From Chrysoporthe austroafricana (lineage: Eukaryota > Ascomycota > Sordariomycetes > Diaporthales > Cryphonectriaceae), in assembly GCA_001051155.2 (NCBI GenBank), contig JYIP02000018.1, positions 1 through 64,000 of the forward strand: a stretch of DNA of 64,000 nt. The letters are read 5' to 3'. Both the position numbers and the translations under genes were made by a program. Each line of letters begins with the position of its first letter. The stretch's first letter is position 1. This document shows, piece by piece, positions 44,151 to 54,774 of the stretch. The notes beneath the pieces were generated by a model. The model was not told the DNA's origin and did no database searches. It saw only the letters and a list, made by a program, of their open reading frames with translations.

Positions 44151-47100
44151 AATCTTGCTTTATCGAACCCGTAAATCTTGAAAAACTTAAGTTATATTCT
44201 TTTTTTCAATAAAATCTTATAATCGTAAAAGCTATACTTTAATAAGCTAATATTAAATTTCTTTTGCTATAATTTCTTAAACTTATAATATTTTTATAAT
44301 ACGTTTTTGAATTCTAATAGCAATCTTTCTTTATCTTTTACGATTTGGAAGAATAAGAAGTATTATTAAATATATTTCGTTTCTTTTGCTTTTTATCTTT
44401 GCTTATAAAACTTAATTTTTAGCAGTTTTAAATATTTATTATTTATTAATTTAAACTTTCTTTTATAACTTTTTTATAATTAATATATCGGAAATTATAT
44501 TTCTTTATAATTCTATAATTTATATTTTTTCGTAATGCTTTGCGCTATATTAATCTGCTATTAATTGCTAATTATTTGAAAATTTAATTTATTTTTAACC
44601 CGTAATTATAAGTTTGAAATATCCGTAATTTTTCCTTATATTCTAGAAAACTTTTCTGCTTTAAAAATATATTTAAGCTTATTTAAATATATGCTTTTAA
44701 TATTATTTTTAATAATTAAGTTTTTCTTTATTTTATTAATTATAACTTTTTTAGTAAATATAGCTTATTTTTATAAAATTTAGCTAATAATTTAATTAAT
44801 TCGAAAATTATATTTTTTAAATTAAAATATTTTTGAAATCAATTCGTATTATACTATATTTATAATATTAAAAGTAATATTTATTATAAAGCTTTAAATC
44901 GAAATAAATAAGTAATTAGTTTTTATATCGATTATATTAAAATTATATGCAACCGCTTTCCTTTTTATAATATTAAGTTTATAAAAGTTTTTTTTTTATA
45001 TTTAAAGGATTTATTCTTTATTAATAACTTTTAGCAAAATAAAATTTCTTTATATACCGCTATTTAATAATGCATTATATTTTTGCCTGTTAATATATAT
45101 ATTTAAAATAATATATTTTTCGTTTTCCTTAATAATAATGCATAAAGACCTCGCAATCCTAATTGGCTATTATTTTATTATAAACGATCTTATTCTTTTA
45201 AAGTATTTTAAGCTTATTTCGCTATTTGCTTTGCTAGCTTTCTTGCTTAGCTTTAAGCGTATTGCTTTGCTTTTTTAAGCTTTTGCAATTTATATTATTC
45301 TTTAGCTTTATCTTATATATAAATAAAGCATATTAATATATAGCATTGCTCTTATATCGTTTTTCTTTAAATGCATTTCTATAAGCAATTATTCGGTAGC
45401 TTTATATAAGCGTTATTATTTTCGATATATAAAACTTTTTTGTATTTTCTTTAAAATTTTATAATAAGTTAAATTAATTAATTCCATTCCTTAATAAAAA
45501 ACCAATTGTATTTAATTTTCTTGCTAAAATATATCTAGCAATTATAATAAATATAATATATCCAAGCAAGTTTATAATAATAAAAGTATAAGTAATTAAT
45601 TCTTTTATTTTCTTGAAATTTATATTTATTATTCTGAAATAAGATACTTTAAAAGAGTTTTTATAAAATAAGCTTATAAATAAAGTATTCGACTTTTATA
45701 TATTTGGTTATTTAATTGCAACTTTTCAAGTAATTCTGCTTAATATATTAAATAATCGTTTCTTCCGTTCTTATAATAAATTCTTTTCCGAATATAAAAG
45801 TCGGTAAGTTATTTAATTATTTATTTTATAATGCTATTTTTTCAGTTATAGCATTAAATATCGATATTTCCGGTTGCATATTAAGTTCTTTTTCTATTAC
45901 CTTTTTCTATTGTTTTTCGAAATAAGTTTTTAAGGAAAATCGTCTTAAATCTTCTTCCTTTTAGCCGAAATAATCGCTCGAATAGTCCGAATTACTATCG
46001 TTTATAGCCGTATTATAAAGAGGGCTTTTTCTTTTTATTGCGAATTGCCGTTATTTTTTAAATTTATATAAGAATTATCTTAAACTTTCTTTTTCCGAAA
46101 AATACAATAAGCAATAATTCTAATAGCAAGTTATCCAATTTATATTGTTATAATCAAAATCCGTTATTTATTCCGGCAAAATATTATTATTTAGCTAATT
46201 AAATTTCTATTATTAAACGATATTAATTTATTTTTCTAAAATTCATTTCTATTTTCGCTTTTTCTTTTCTTAATAATAGCTATAAGCAATATAGCCTTTC
46301 TTGCTATAATTATAATAAGTAATTTTTTTATATTATTATTATATAAAAGCGTTTAATTCTATAAATTTAATATATATAATATTTGAATAAGCTATATTAT
46401 TTCGGTTTTTATATTAAAATTTATATTTCTTAAAATTCGGTTAATATTAAAAAGTATTTTCGTAATTTTTATATTATTACTAATATTGTTCGTAAAGTTA
46501 ATTATTAATACGAATTGCTTTATTAATAAACTCGCTAAATTTTTCGAATCGGTTTTCTTTATAAAGTTTATCTTTAATTTCTTTTTTAAATCCTATATAA
46601 TAAGCATTTATAAAAAGTTCGTTTTCGTAATCGAAATATATTATAATTTGCTTGAATTTGGCTATATAATTCGTAGCTAAACCGGTTTATCGGAATACTT
46701 TTAGCTATTATATTATAATGCGTTATTCGTTCGGGTTTCCGAAAGTTTTAGTAAAGGCTATTTCAAAATTGGAATAATATTGGAAAATATGCTTAGTATT
46801 CTCAAAACGAAATATTTCGTTATTATTTAAATAGTTACGAAAAATTAGCTCTTATTACTGGAATGCAATTCCTTTAAAGCGATTTCTTGCGAAATCGATC
46901 TTATTATAAATAATCCTGAATTAAATGCTATAATATTTGAAATAAGCTTTAAATTAAGTTAAGAAGGCCTGGAAATTTCTTTGAATGCTTTTATAAAGCC
47001 CGGGCTTATTAAGCTTAAAAGCTTTAGCCTGCTGAAAAGCGTTAAAACAGAAAACCTTATTCTTAACTTTTTCAAGCTGCTAGTATAAAACGATATTTTG

Positions 47101-47251
47101 TTCTTGGAATTGCTCGTTAATAAGGATAATCGGAGCTTTTTCTTGAAAAGCTGGGTTATTAGAAGAAAATAAGATTTGAAACGCTATTATATTTTGGGTA
47201 TTATTCAAAAAGTATATATTAAATCGTTTTTAAATAAAAGTTATAAAAGTA

Positions 47252-47664
47252 TTATAAATATTATAGCAATTCTAAAATATACTATAAAATCAAAAGGTTT
47301 ATACTAATAAAAGCGATATTAAATATAAGTTTTAAATACCGGAAATATTATAATAAAGTCTTAATGCAATATTTATAAACTTAAAGCGGCTATTATTTAA
47401 ATAATACTTATAGTTCAAATAGTATTTAGATTTTACGATTAAAGAGCTATAGCAATTTATTTGGTAAATATTCTGTTTTTATATATCCAGCTTTTCAGTT
47501 CTAAACTAATAGGACCGATAATAGTCCTGTCGGTTTATACTCTAACCCTTGCTTATATAAACATTTTGTTAGTTCTTCTGTAAGGTCTGGAAATCCTTGC
47601 GCCATATAGTCTGTTTCAGGGCATTTTAATGCCGTACCCTGGTTTTGCATATTGGGTTATAATA
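47252..47664 (-). repeat. 5' LTR of the gypsy element
   Basis: Direct repeat of 40,362-40,806. On the minus strand it starts TATTATAACCCAA, where the plus-orientation copy at 39,546 has the canonical TG start, consistent with a G-to-A change at the LTR end. Confidence 0.85.
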
Positions 47665-47689
47665 CGTCTATTCGATCTTCCTTCTATCC

Positions 47690-48845
47690 AGGCTATTAAG
47701 CCGGCTAATAAATAGAATATAGACGAAGCTGGAATAATAGAAGGTTAAAGAAAGAACGGATTAGTTCTTGGAAGTTTTTTTTCGCGTGCAATTCAGAGCC
47801 TGGGTTAAGGTCTTGAATATTATTCCTGGAATGTATTTCAGCTACGGGCGCTTACTTCCTTCTTCTAGTTATTTTTAAAAGCAAAACCGTATAGTAGTAA
47901 TAATTCCCTATTCTTTTGGAACCTTTTAGAGGCTAGCAATTTTTTGCGACGGATAATAGCTGGATAAGCAATATAGCAATATTCGAATAGCTGAAAAAGA
48001 TTTTATTCCGGGCAGCCAGCTAGCAAACCTTTCGGAAGCTAGGCTTTTAATCTTGGATAGCTATAATAGCTATATAATAAACAAATTTATATAGGAATGC
48101 TTCTAGAATAATATTCTATTAGTTTATTTACTTTCTTATATATCTTATATATTTTAACCTTTCGATTTAAGCATTTTCTTTTTTCTCAAGAGAGCTTATC
48201 GAAAAAAGATTAGCCTTCTAAGCTGATAAGAAAAAATAACTATTCGCAGCAAGCATTTATTTTTTTGAAAACTATTGCTTAATACGGATAGAAAATCTAT
48301 CTAGCCAGAATATTAAATTTGGGTAAAAAGCAATAAGTCTTTAGCTTATCCGGTTAGCCAAGCTATTTTTCAGCCCTCTTTTTCTCGAGAACAGCTAATA
48401 ATATCGGCAAGCTTAATTATATTTAAATTTAGAACGATTAGCAATATTAAATTCTATCCCTAAACTCTTTTCGAAATAGCCGGATATATATTCAACTTCT
48501 CGGAAAGCTAGAGAGCTATACTATCAGTTCCATAAAAATTAATATCGACTTTCGACTGCATTAGCCTAGCATATATTATTCAAAAAAATTCAAAAAGCTG
48601 AGAAAGAAAGGGACTTTGAGCTAGCTAAAGCTTTAGAGGAAAACCAAGCTTTAAAAGCCCAAATTAAAGCTTCTCGGCTAACAAAAAGAAGGAAGGTCGA
48701 TATTAGCCCGAATTCCAAGTTTGCTAGTATCGAAGCTATACAGAGGGCTCAAAATGCAGTTAATCGAGAAACGGATACTTCTGATAGAGAGAGCGATATC
48801 GAATTACCTAGTTCTGAAGAGAATTGCATTGTGGCAGCTATATAG
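47690..48845 (+). pseudogene. Fot1/pogo transposase relic (DDE core and C-terminus)
   Basis: Plus-strand frames show, after the LTR, a degraded D-E-A-G-I-like first catalytic block (about 47,715-47,740), SEPGLRS...NIIPGMYFSYGRLLP, then FIPGSQLANLSEARLLILDSYNSYI, where I-L-D-G-H-G-S-H would be expected (second Asp retained, H to Y changes). Next come ECF.NNILLVYLLSYISYIL (the L-P-P-H-T-S-H-V-L block), FKKAEKERDFELAKALEENQ and the open C-terminus ending CIVAAI, stop at 48,843-48,845. Order and spacing are those of Fot1-family DDE transposases. The N-terminal HTH part is missing except perhaps an IQAIQTGLFIRKA segment at about 39,500-39,540. Many RIP-type stops. Confidence 0.82.
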
Positions 48846-48899
48846 GGTCGAAAAGCTGATATATATATCTATATATCTATATGCGGTATGGCTGACCAG

Positions 48900-48929
48900 G
48901 GTGCGCGGAAAGGGGGTGCTTTAACTTAG
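48900..48929 (-). repeat. Right terminal inverted repeat of the Fot1-type element
   Basis: Reads ggtgcgcggaaagggggtgctttaact followed by TA (48,927-48,928), the exact inverse of the left end. Only one gcgcggaaa unit is present here, against three at the left. Confidence 0.95.
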
Positions 48930-50130
48930 AGCGAGCTATTCATTTCGTAGCATCCAACGCGCTCGGAGGCATTTCTCTAAATCTTTCCATCCAAAAAAGG
49001 GTGCCTTAGTTTCAACAAAATTCCCTAAGCTTTCATGCGGCACAAGGAAGCGTCGAAGCTGTGAGAAAGATGCTATTAGCAAAGGAAGCGACGCCTCACG
49101 AGGATGAAATGACTAAAGGCAGGACCGCGTTGCATGTAAGTTATTGACGTCGAAGCAGTTTGAAAATTCTAAATAAGTATGATACTGAAGCTTGATTAGG
49201 TTGCATTCAGCATGGGCACTACAATGTCGCACGCTGCTCCTAAAATTCGGGGCCAATATTGATTCTAGAGATGACGGTGGCTAGTGAGTTATAACCGAAA
49301 TATAGCAGAGTTTTACTAATGCTGATAGTGAGTTTCAAGCTCAGCGATTCAGGCAGCTGGCTAGAGGATCTTGCCTCTAACAACCTCACTAAGCTCTTAT
49401 GTTCGACACTGCCATGTGGACCGAGGCACTCTCCCGTCCACAAAGCTGTTGTGGGTCTACTGCATGTAGACCTAGACGAGTTCCTTAGGAAATCAGAGCA
49501 CGTAACCCGTATTGATACTCCTGACGCAAACTCTCGGACCCCGCTTCACTGGGCAGGCGAGATAAGAAATAAAGACGTCATAAGGATCCTTCTCCTCCAC
49601 AAGGCCAGCAAATCTAGCCTTAACTCTGCGGAGATACCCCTTTGCTAAAAGCTGTTAAAAAAAAAAAAAGGATGTATAAAGTATATTCAACAACTTCTTA
49701 TTGCCGGAGCGAACCATCACATCGCCAATAACCAGGGCGAAAAAGCTATTCATTTCGCAGTTCAGCATAGCATCGAACTCGTCAGTGTTTTCATACAGTG
49801 AGGAAGTTCTTTAGGAGAGCTTTCTGGTTCTGGTTCATCGCTGCTAGATTAGGCTGTATGGGCTAACCAAGTTGAAGTAAGCAAATATTTAATCGACTCA
49901 GGCGTTGATGTTATTATTCGTGGCAGCAAAGGTAATACTGCAATTTTCCATGCTCGTATCGAATGGAAATATGAATGTATCGAGATGCTGCTCAAGCTTG
50001 CTCAGCTCCATCTTTCTGTTCTTAATTTTGAAGGAGAAACGGTTTTGCATCAAATTGCACTGTTCGGCGACATTCGAGTAGTGAACGCCTTTAACAACGA
50101 TGAAATTTATAACTTGGATCCCATAAAATA
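48929..50130 (+). pseudogene. HeLo-like/ankyrin gene, 3' part after the transposon
   Basis: The frame resumes after the TA as ERAIHFVASNALGGISLNLS, a stop, then SFHAAQGSVEAVRKMLLAKEA, followed by ankyrin units: TALH, intron (GTAAGT at about 49,139 to TTAG), LLLKFGANIDSRDDGG, a second intron (GTGAGT...TACTAATGCTGATAG), SPVHKAVVGLL, DANSRTPLHWAGEIRNKDVI, LLIAGANHHIANNQGEKAIH, VSKYLIDSGVDVIIRGSKGN and LLKLAQLHLSVLNFEGETV, ending near 50,130. The ALGGISLNLS segment is a hallmark linker between the HeLo-like/Cys-rich part and the ankyrin repeats in this family. Several TAG/TAA codons and frameshifts (an A-run at 49,653-49,668) show it is dead. Function in life: probably a non-self or stress sensor with a cell-death effector domain. 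Confidence 0.82.
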
Positions 50131-51193
50131 ATATTATTTAATAAAAAGGCTCATTATTAATGATTAAATTTAATTCAATTTTAAAAATATTAAAAGTAAC
50201 TGGTCAAATAAAAAATTAAATTGGTTATATAATACACAAAACCTCTTCATCGTTATAATACAGGGCGCTAAAACATACTGCGCAAGTGTTGCTAAGGGCA
50301 TGACTGACCTGCGTGACTTTGTGGTTAAGGAGTCCAGCAGCGCCGAGGACTGCATCCACACCAGCGGCAGCTTCTTCATCACCTGCAACGACAAGACTTA
50401 AAAGACAGAGCATGATAGTGGAATCATCGCCGACATGGATTCGCTTCTATACCTTGCAGTCGGGGATACGACGAGCACCCATCTCAAATTACTCCACGCA
50501 TCCTCCCGAATCCCACGTGTTTTGCATCGCAGCTTGCGGTGCGCACGGAAGAACTCAACGCAAGGTCCCGGGATTGGGTGCAAAGCCCCGCAAGATCGCA
50601 AGATCCCGCGATGTTGCCAAGCGCCCGGTGTGATCAGCCATCCTCTTAAAGAAACCGCTTCCCGAAAGGACAAGACAAGAGATAGAAGAAAAGACATAGC
50701 CAACAAGAAAAGAAATCAGGGGCGCCTCCGGAGAAAGGTGGGGAGCAATGGCACCCCAGCGGCGCTGGGGCGGTGTGTTGTGCAGCGGCTCCGGGAAGGA
50801 AATGGAGGCAGATTCGTCTGTCGGGTTGTCATGCCAGCGAGCGTTGACCGGGGTGGAAGGGAGGGTTATGTCGAATAGACATTGCCTTTAGCAATGTAAA
50901 GTCATGGTCATTCGGTAATGATTGGCTGTGTTAACGAGCAGACACGGGGAGGTTATCTTTTCGGAAGATTATATTCTCAGCACATGTATATTTCAACCGC
51001 TCTGCGCGCATCTTAGGTTTTGAGTACGTAGTCATGGCGATAGTGGAAAGGCCAATTCCTGAACCACATTCTCGTGGACATTTTCAGAGTTTGACTTTCA
51101 TGTCGAAGCCGTCAAGCCAGGACCGCCCGCTTCCCCCCAGCTTTTACCATGAGCTTTCCCGAGAATGCTCGACATCTCTATTAGAAGCCAGCA
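50131..51193. other. Intergenic region with an unassigned gene fragment
   Basis: 50,131-50,260 is AT-rich. At 50,263-50,399 a plus frame reads GAKTYCASVAKGMTDLRDFV...CIHTSGSFFITCNDKT, stop, which looks like the last exon of a small Cys-containing (perhaps secreted) protein, but no start or signal peptide was found. The GC-rich 50,435-50,878 frame is basic and unassigned. Confidence 0.35.
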
Positions 51194-52360
51194 TCATCTC
51201 TGTCGTATATATATCGTCATCAGCTCCCCTCTACCATCTTTCTTCACTTTGCACAATTTATCTGCAAAAACTCTTCGATACTGGTTACTATTCCTACCAT
51301 ACGAGTGATCGCGTTGCAGATAAATACCCACAAAATGGTCTCGATCGACAGGACAGTCCAGTGACGCGATGAATGTCGGCTGTCCATTCTTTCCCTCGAT
51401 CTCGAACATCCTCAGGCTTATCCTCAAGCCTTTGTTTGTCAAGGCGTAAGGCTCACTCCCGTCCCCGCGCGCAAAGTGCCCGGTTTCTGCGAAGCAGTGG
51501 GGAGACGGTGCCAGCAGCCCATAGTCTCGAGAATGTGGACCGACGCCGTCGTCGCAGGCAGCTTCTTTCGTCGTCCATGCAAAGATCGAGTGGTCGACGG
51601 AGTAGGATATGATTTCTTCCTGAAGCCTTCGAAAGGCACCATCCATGCCCTCCCCGTAAAGAACCGGCATGTTAACCTCGAAAATGCCCATGAGGCAGTA
51701 CGCAATGTCTTCATCTCTCGTAGTTTTCCGCCGCGCCGCCCACGACATACGGTGAGCTATACTAGCTTGGCGAATACGCGGCGCCGTAATTTGGTCCATG
51801 AGGATCCCGCTGTTGATTCCAGTCTTCTGCGCAAGCTCCCTAGCGAACAGGGAGCGGTCGCCGAATGGACGCCAATTCTTGTCGTAAAACTCGAACTTTC
51901 TCGGCGCCACTAGCTCCTGCAGCGTCCAGCCTCGGTCGAACCATTCACTGTTGGTAAAAGAAGTGGACGAGCCTACTTGATAGTCAGGTATGTAGGCAAG
52001 GCACCGTTCCGCTTTGCTGTACCATGTGTACATGGAATTGAGACTCTCAGAGAGCTCGGCCGAGCTCCGTTTGTCGATGCATATTGTGTCGAGCCAAACA
52101 TAATTGACATTCTGGGAGGCAAGACCCTTAACCGTCTCGCACGCCCCGCGGAGTTTTTGGAGGCTCCTCTCTTTCCCTGGCGGCGCCTGTAGGGAGCCGG
52201 AGAGGCGATATGACTCCTCAAGCTTGGTCATGTCGTCAAAGACGATCTCTTGGCTGCCTGTGAGCCAGCGGTGTGAGACGATCACATATGGCTCGTCGAT
52301 GGCTATAGATCCGGTGCCAGTCTCGAGAAGGCGGTAGGAGCGGACATCGAGGAGCCTCAT
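51194..52360 (-). CDS. HET-domain protein (HET-E/HET-D type N-terminus)
   Basis: Uninterrupted frame of 388 residues from the ATG at 52360 (MRLLDVRSYRLLE), the usual opening of this subfamily; upstream in-frame codons lead only to a GTG. The three HET blocks are intact: YVIVSHRW at 25-32, YVWLDTICIDK at 87-97 with the following SMYTWYSKAERCLAYI helix, and WFDRGWTLQELVAP at about 140-153. Then come RMSWAARRKTTRDEDIAYCLMGIFEVNMPVLYGEG, which closes the domain in this class, and a C-terminal region with SIFAWT. There is no NACHT, WD40 or ankyrin part, so it is a HET-only protein. It should act in cytosolic cell-death signalling in incompatibility. Stop just after YIRQR. The most complete allorecognition gene in the window. 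Confidence 0.93.
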   Translation of the reverse strand: MRLLDVRSYRLLETGTGSIAIDEPYVIVSHRWLTGSQEIVFDDMTKLEESYRLSGSLQAPPGKERSLQKLRGACETVKGLASQNVNYVWLDTICIDKRSSAELSESLNSMYTWYSKAERCLAYIPDYQVGSSTSFTNSEWFDRGWTLQELVAPRKFEFYDKNWRPFGDRSLFARELAQKTGINSGILMDQITAPRIRQASIAHRMSWAARRKTTRDEDIAYCLMGIFEVNMPVLYGEGMDGAFRRLQEEIISYSVDHSIFAWTTKEAACDDGVGPHSRDYGLLAPSPHCFAETGHFARGDGSEPYALTNKGLRISLRMFEIEGKNGQPTFIASLDCPVDRDHFVGIYLQRDHSYGRNSNQYRRVFADKLCKVKKDGRGELMTIYIRQR

Positions 52361-53156
52361 GCTTGCTTGCTTGCTCGTAGCAGGCGGCGCTTCCTGCAGT
52401 GGTTTGAAAGATAGTTGATAAAAACTCTGTCTGGGACCCTTCTTCTTTGCAACTATGGAGGAGGTCCAGTATAATTTGCTTTGATATTTCAGAAGCACCA
52501 CTGCAGTCTTCACCTGGCCAGTTGCAGGTGTTCTAGATCCCTACCCCGGTAATATCGACCAAGATCTCAGTGTCAATTCAATGCGGCATTCAGGAGTGGC
52601 ATAAGCTTATCTCCGTCGGTTGCCGCGCGTGAGTAGCGCCGTCTCGTAATTTCCATCTGTGAAAGACCGAGCTGACCACTGAGTGGATCAGATGAAAACG
52701 AGCTGAAACCAGACAACAAGGATTTCGCGCGTACTAGCCGCTTTCTTTCGTAACATCGCCTACTTGTCTGGAAATTGTTATGGTGGTATTCTAGGCAAAT
52801 GAGTTTCCTGCCAGGTGGCTAGCCCCACGACTTGACCGAAGGCGGTTACCTTCTGAGAGAAATACCAAAATCTATGTATGGAAATTAGGCTACCATTCCC
52901 TCGTCCCCCCCTCTCGAAATAGGTTAGTCTCGAAATTCTCATTGGCGGAAGACCGAGCTAACCATTAATGAGTAGATCAGGATGAAGGAGGGCTGAGGTC
53001 AGTCAACAAGCATTTCGCCGGCTGCTTTAAAACTTGCGTGTTGCCTTTTACTTTTTGCTATGCTGGTTGCTGAACTCAGAGTAAATCATCATTGTCCCTC
53101 TCGAGTAGCGGAAGAATTCTCAACAATCCAGCCCGCGCAAGATCAGCCAGCCAGCC
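52361..53156. promoter_or_regulatory. Divergent intergenic region between the HET and LITAF-like genes
   Basis: About 800 bp with no convincing gene. A ~60-bp segment recurs in diverged form: gaaagaccgagctgaccactgagtggatcaga at about 52,660 and gaagaccgagctaaccattaatgagtagatcag at about 52,950, both followed by tgaa..gctga. The shared promoter region would serve both genes. Confidence 0.5.
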
Positions 53157-53578
53157 ATGGAACTAGAAACTCACAATGCCCCTTACCAGCCGAACGGAAG
53201 AATGGATACCCATGAGAACGCACACATGGTCCGTGATCCAGAAACACTAGGTTTCGAGAAGGACTGGGTCGACTGCCCAAGGTGCCAGAAGCCAGTCGAG
53301 ACAAAGATCAGTTGGAGGCCGGACATGGAACAAAGGTAAATTCATGTCATGCTTTCCGAGCATTTTCTTCCAGATGGGAAATTGTCAAAGTGATATTGAT
53401 AACGATTCTAAGGGGCTCATTCTGGTGCTGCGCATTTCAGCTGTGCCTCCCCGATTCGTGCAAGTGCTGCGCCAACGCACACCACAGATGCCCGGAGTGC
53501 TCGTTAGAGATCGCCTATGTAAGGAGTGGGCAGGCGCGTATCTCTCCAAGATATACGCAGTCGAGATTCGGGAGGTGA
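53157..53578 (+). CDS. LITAF-like zinc-binding domain protein
   Basis: Exons 53157-53335 and 53374-53578, joined across a very short 38-nt intron (GTAAAT...TTCCAG), give 127 residues. The protein has a polar N-terminal tail, then CPRCQKPVETKI (first Cys pair at about 40 and 43), a membrane-associating hydrophobic stretch WEIVKVILITILRGSFW, CCAFQLCLPDSCKCCANAHHRCPECSLEIAY with the second Cys pair. This is the LITAF arrangement C-P-x-C, hydrophobic helix, C-C...H-x-C-P-x-C, in which both knuckles bind one zinc and the helix dips into late-endosomal or lysosomal membranes. Family members act in endosomal sorting. If the intron is not removed, the frame ends four codons later. Splicing alone brings the two Cys pairs together. 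Confidence 0.85.
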
Positions 53579-54438
53579 CTCAAAGGATGTTGAGAACACA
53601 TGTATCTTGGAATAGGGTCACTGTCAACATATGTGAGAATTGCTTAGCGCAGTAGAAATCGTTATGAGCTTTTACTCTTCAATTTTTCAATAATCTCATG
53701 CACTGATAATTTCACGTACTGATGCTTATTACCGAAGTTAGCCAATGTTCGTTTTTTTTGTTATTGTTTAGATCTCTATCGAATAGTAAATATCCCTCTG
53801 AAGGGTTCCTACTTTCCACCTCTCTAACTTCGGAGCTGAAGGGCTTTGCAAATTGTCATCCCCCACGGGGCCCTAGATCAATACTTATACTTTACCATCA
53901 AAGTCTCTGTACTATTATAGAACACTGCTAGAACATAATATCGTAAGATTGAAATTGTTAATTTGATATAATAATTCCAAAAGCAAGTCGATCTTATACT
54001 TTTTCAACCGGAATTTCTACACATACTTTTAGAAAAACAGTTATAAAACAAACCTATTTTTTATTAATAATAGTTTGTAAAATAATACTCTGATTAAATG
54101 AATAACGCTTAATTAAAGTTGAAAAAAGCTGCGTTTAAATTTCATTAATTCATTGCGAATTTTAAATTTTCAACCGGTTAAATATGTTATTCAGATAATA
54201 CAGCCATAGCATTCATGCATAATTCGATAATGCGACGTTGTATCAAAATCTTCTCCGGTCGGTCTTGTACTAGGAAAGGAAATTGGAAATGGTGGCTGGA
54301 ATGGTTCAGATAACTCAACCGTCTCCAACCCGCTGCTGCAGAGCGCCGAAGAGGCCCTCGCCGCCGGCCGGCCCGTCGTTAGCCAACACCCTGCAAGTAC
54401 AACTGCTTTGATTCATTCCAATCCGCTCGTTTCCTAGA
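53579..54438. other. Intergenic, AT-rich centre
   Basis: 53,930-54,220 is AT-rich with no open frame; the rest shows no gene signal I can support. Confidence 0.5.
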
Positions 54439-54774
54439 TCATTTCAATACAACTTCCGGTTGGGGGTCCTCCTTGAGGTCCCACGGGAATCCATTCTTCC
54501 AAAGCAACTCGTCACTCTGCTTCTCCGTAGACATGACCACCACGCACGAATGCTTGCTGGCATTCAAGCTTACAATATCATAAAGACCTCGTGCCACATG
54601 TTTAGTTACTTGTGTTATTGCAGCGTCAACAGAATCGTCAGTGCCGGTGCGAAGCATGTTGAAGTCTGAATTAGAATTGGTGTTGATAAAAAAGACATCG
54701 ACGTTATTGATTACTTCGTAAGCCTTCGGTACAGACGTATCGGCCGAAGGGCTTTCAGAGGGCTGATCTGTCAT
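54439..54774 (-). CDS. Small unknown protein
   Basis: An ATG-initiated, uninterrupted 111-codon frame (MTDQPSESPSADTSVPKAYEV). After a Ser/Pro-rich disordered start it alternates beta and helix patterns: NNVDVFFINTNSN, DSVDAAITQVTKHVARGLYDI and SCVVVMSTEK. It has no signal peptide or TM segment and I do not recognise the family. Its composition is ordinary for a gene here and unlike the RIP-degraded DNA, which favours a real cytosolic protein. It could be part of a longer gene if further exons exist, but no good donor site ends the frame. Confidence 0.5.
   Translation of the reverse strand: MTDQPSESPSADTSVPKAYEVINNVDVFFINTNSNSDFNMLRTGTDDSVDAAITQVTKHVARGLYDIVSLNASKHSCVVVMSTEKQSDELLWKNGFPWDLKEDPQPEVVLK

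Larger units (their letters stand above)
40362..47664 (-). mobile_element. Chromodomain Ty3/gypsy retrotransposon (chromovirus), RIP-dead
   Basis: Two direct LTR copies bound ~6.4 kb of very AT-rich internal DNA. All readable coding traces lie on the minus strand in the usual order from high to low coordinates: gag region (unreadable, above about 45.8 kb), reverse transcriptase at about 44,150-43,650 and integrase end plus chromodomain at 41,848-41,615. A polypurine tract (minus strand taagaaggaaat) abuts the 3' LTR at 40,807-40,820, confirming orientation. Stops are everywhere and G-to-A/C-to-T loss is extreme. It is inserted inside the Fot1-type transposase gene. Confidence 0.88.
39300..48926 (+). 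mobile_element. Fot1/pogo-type DNA transposon enlarged by nested retrotransposons
   Basis: Perfect ~30-bp inverted ends flanked by TA define the element. Transposon-specific DNA is only 39,300-39,545 and about 47,665-48,926, together ~1.5 kb; the middle 8.1 kb is LTR retrotransposon sequence. The outer parts carry a Fot1-like transposase relic. Tc1/mariner-superfamily elements of this type insert at TA and duplicate it, as seen here. The expected full Fot1-like length of about 1.9-2.2 kb suggests that several hundred bases, including most of the HTH-encoding part, were deleted when the retroelements arrived. Cannot move by itself. Confidence 0.9.

Noticed and set aside
46486..46680. Plus-strand 64-codon frame inside the gypsy element
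   Set aside because: Antisense to the minus-strand gag region; composition simply reflects AT-rich DNA.
54055..54220. Small RNA or tRNA gene in the AT-rich intergenic part
   Set aside because: No cloverleaf arms or B-box word (ggttcgaatc) in a suitable context; the ggttcgaatct at 56,972 lies inside the F-box gene.
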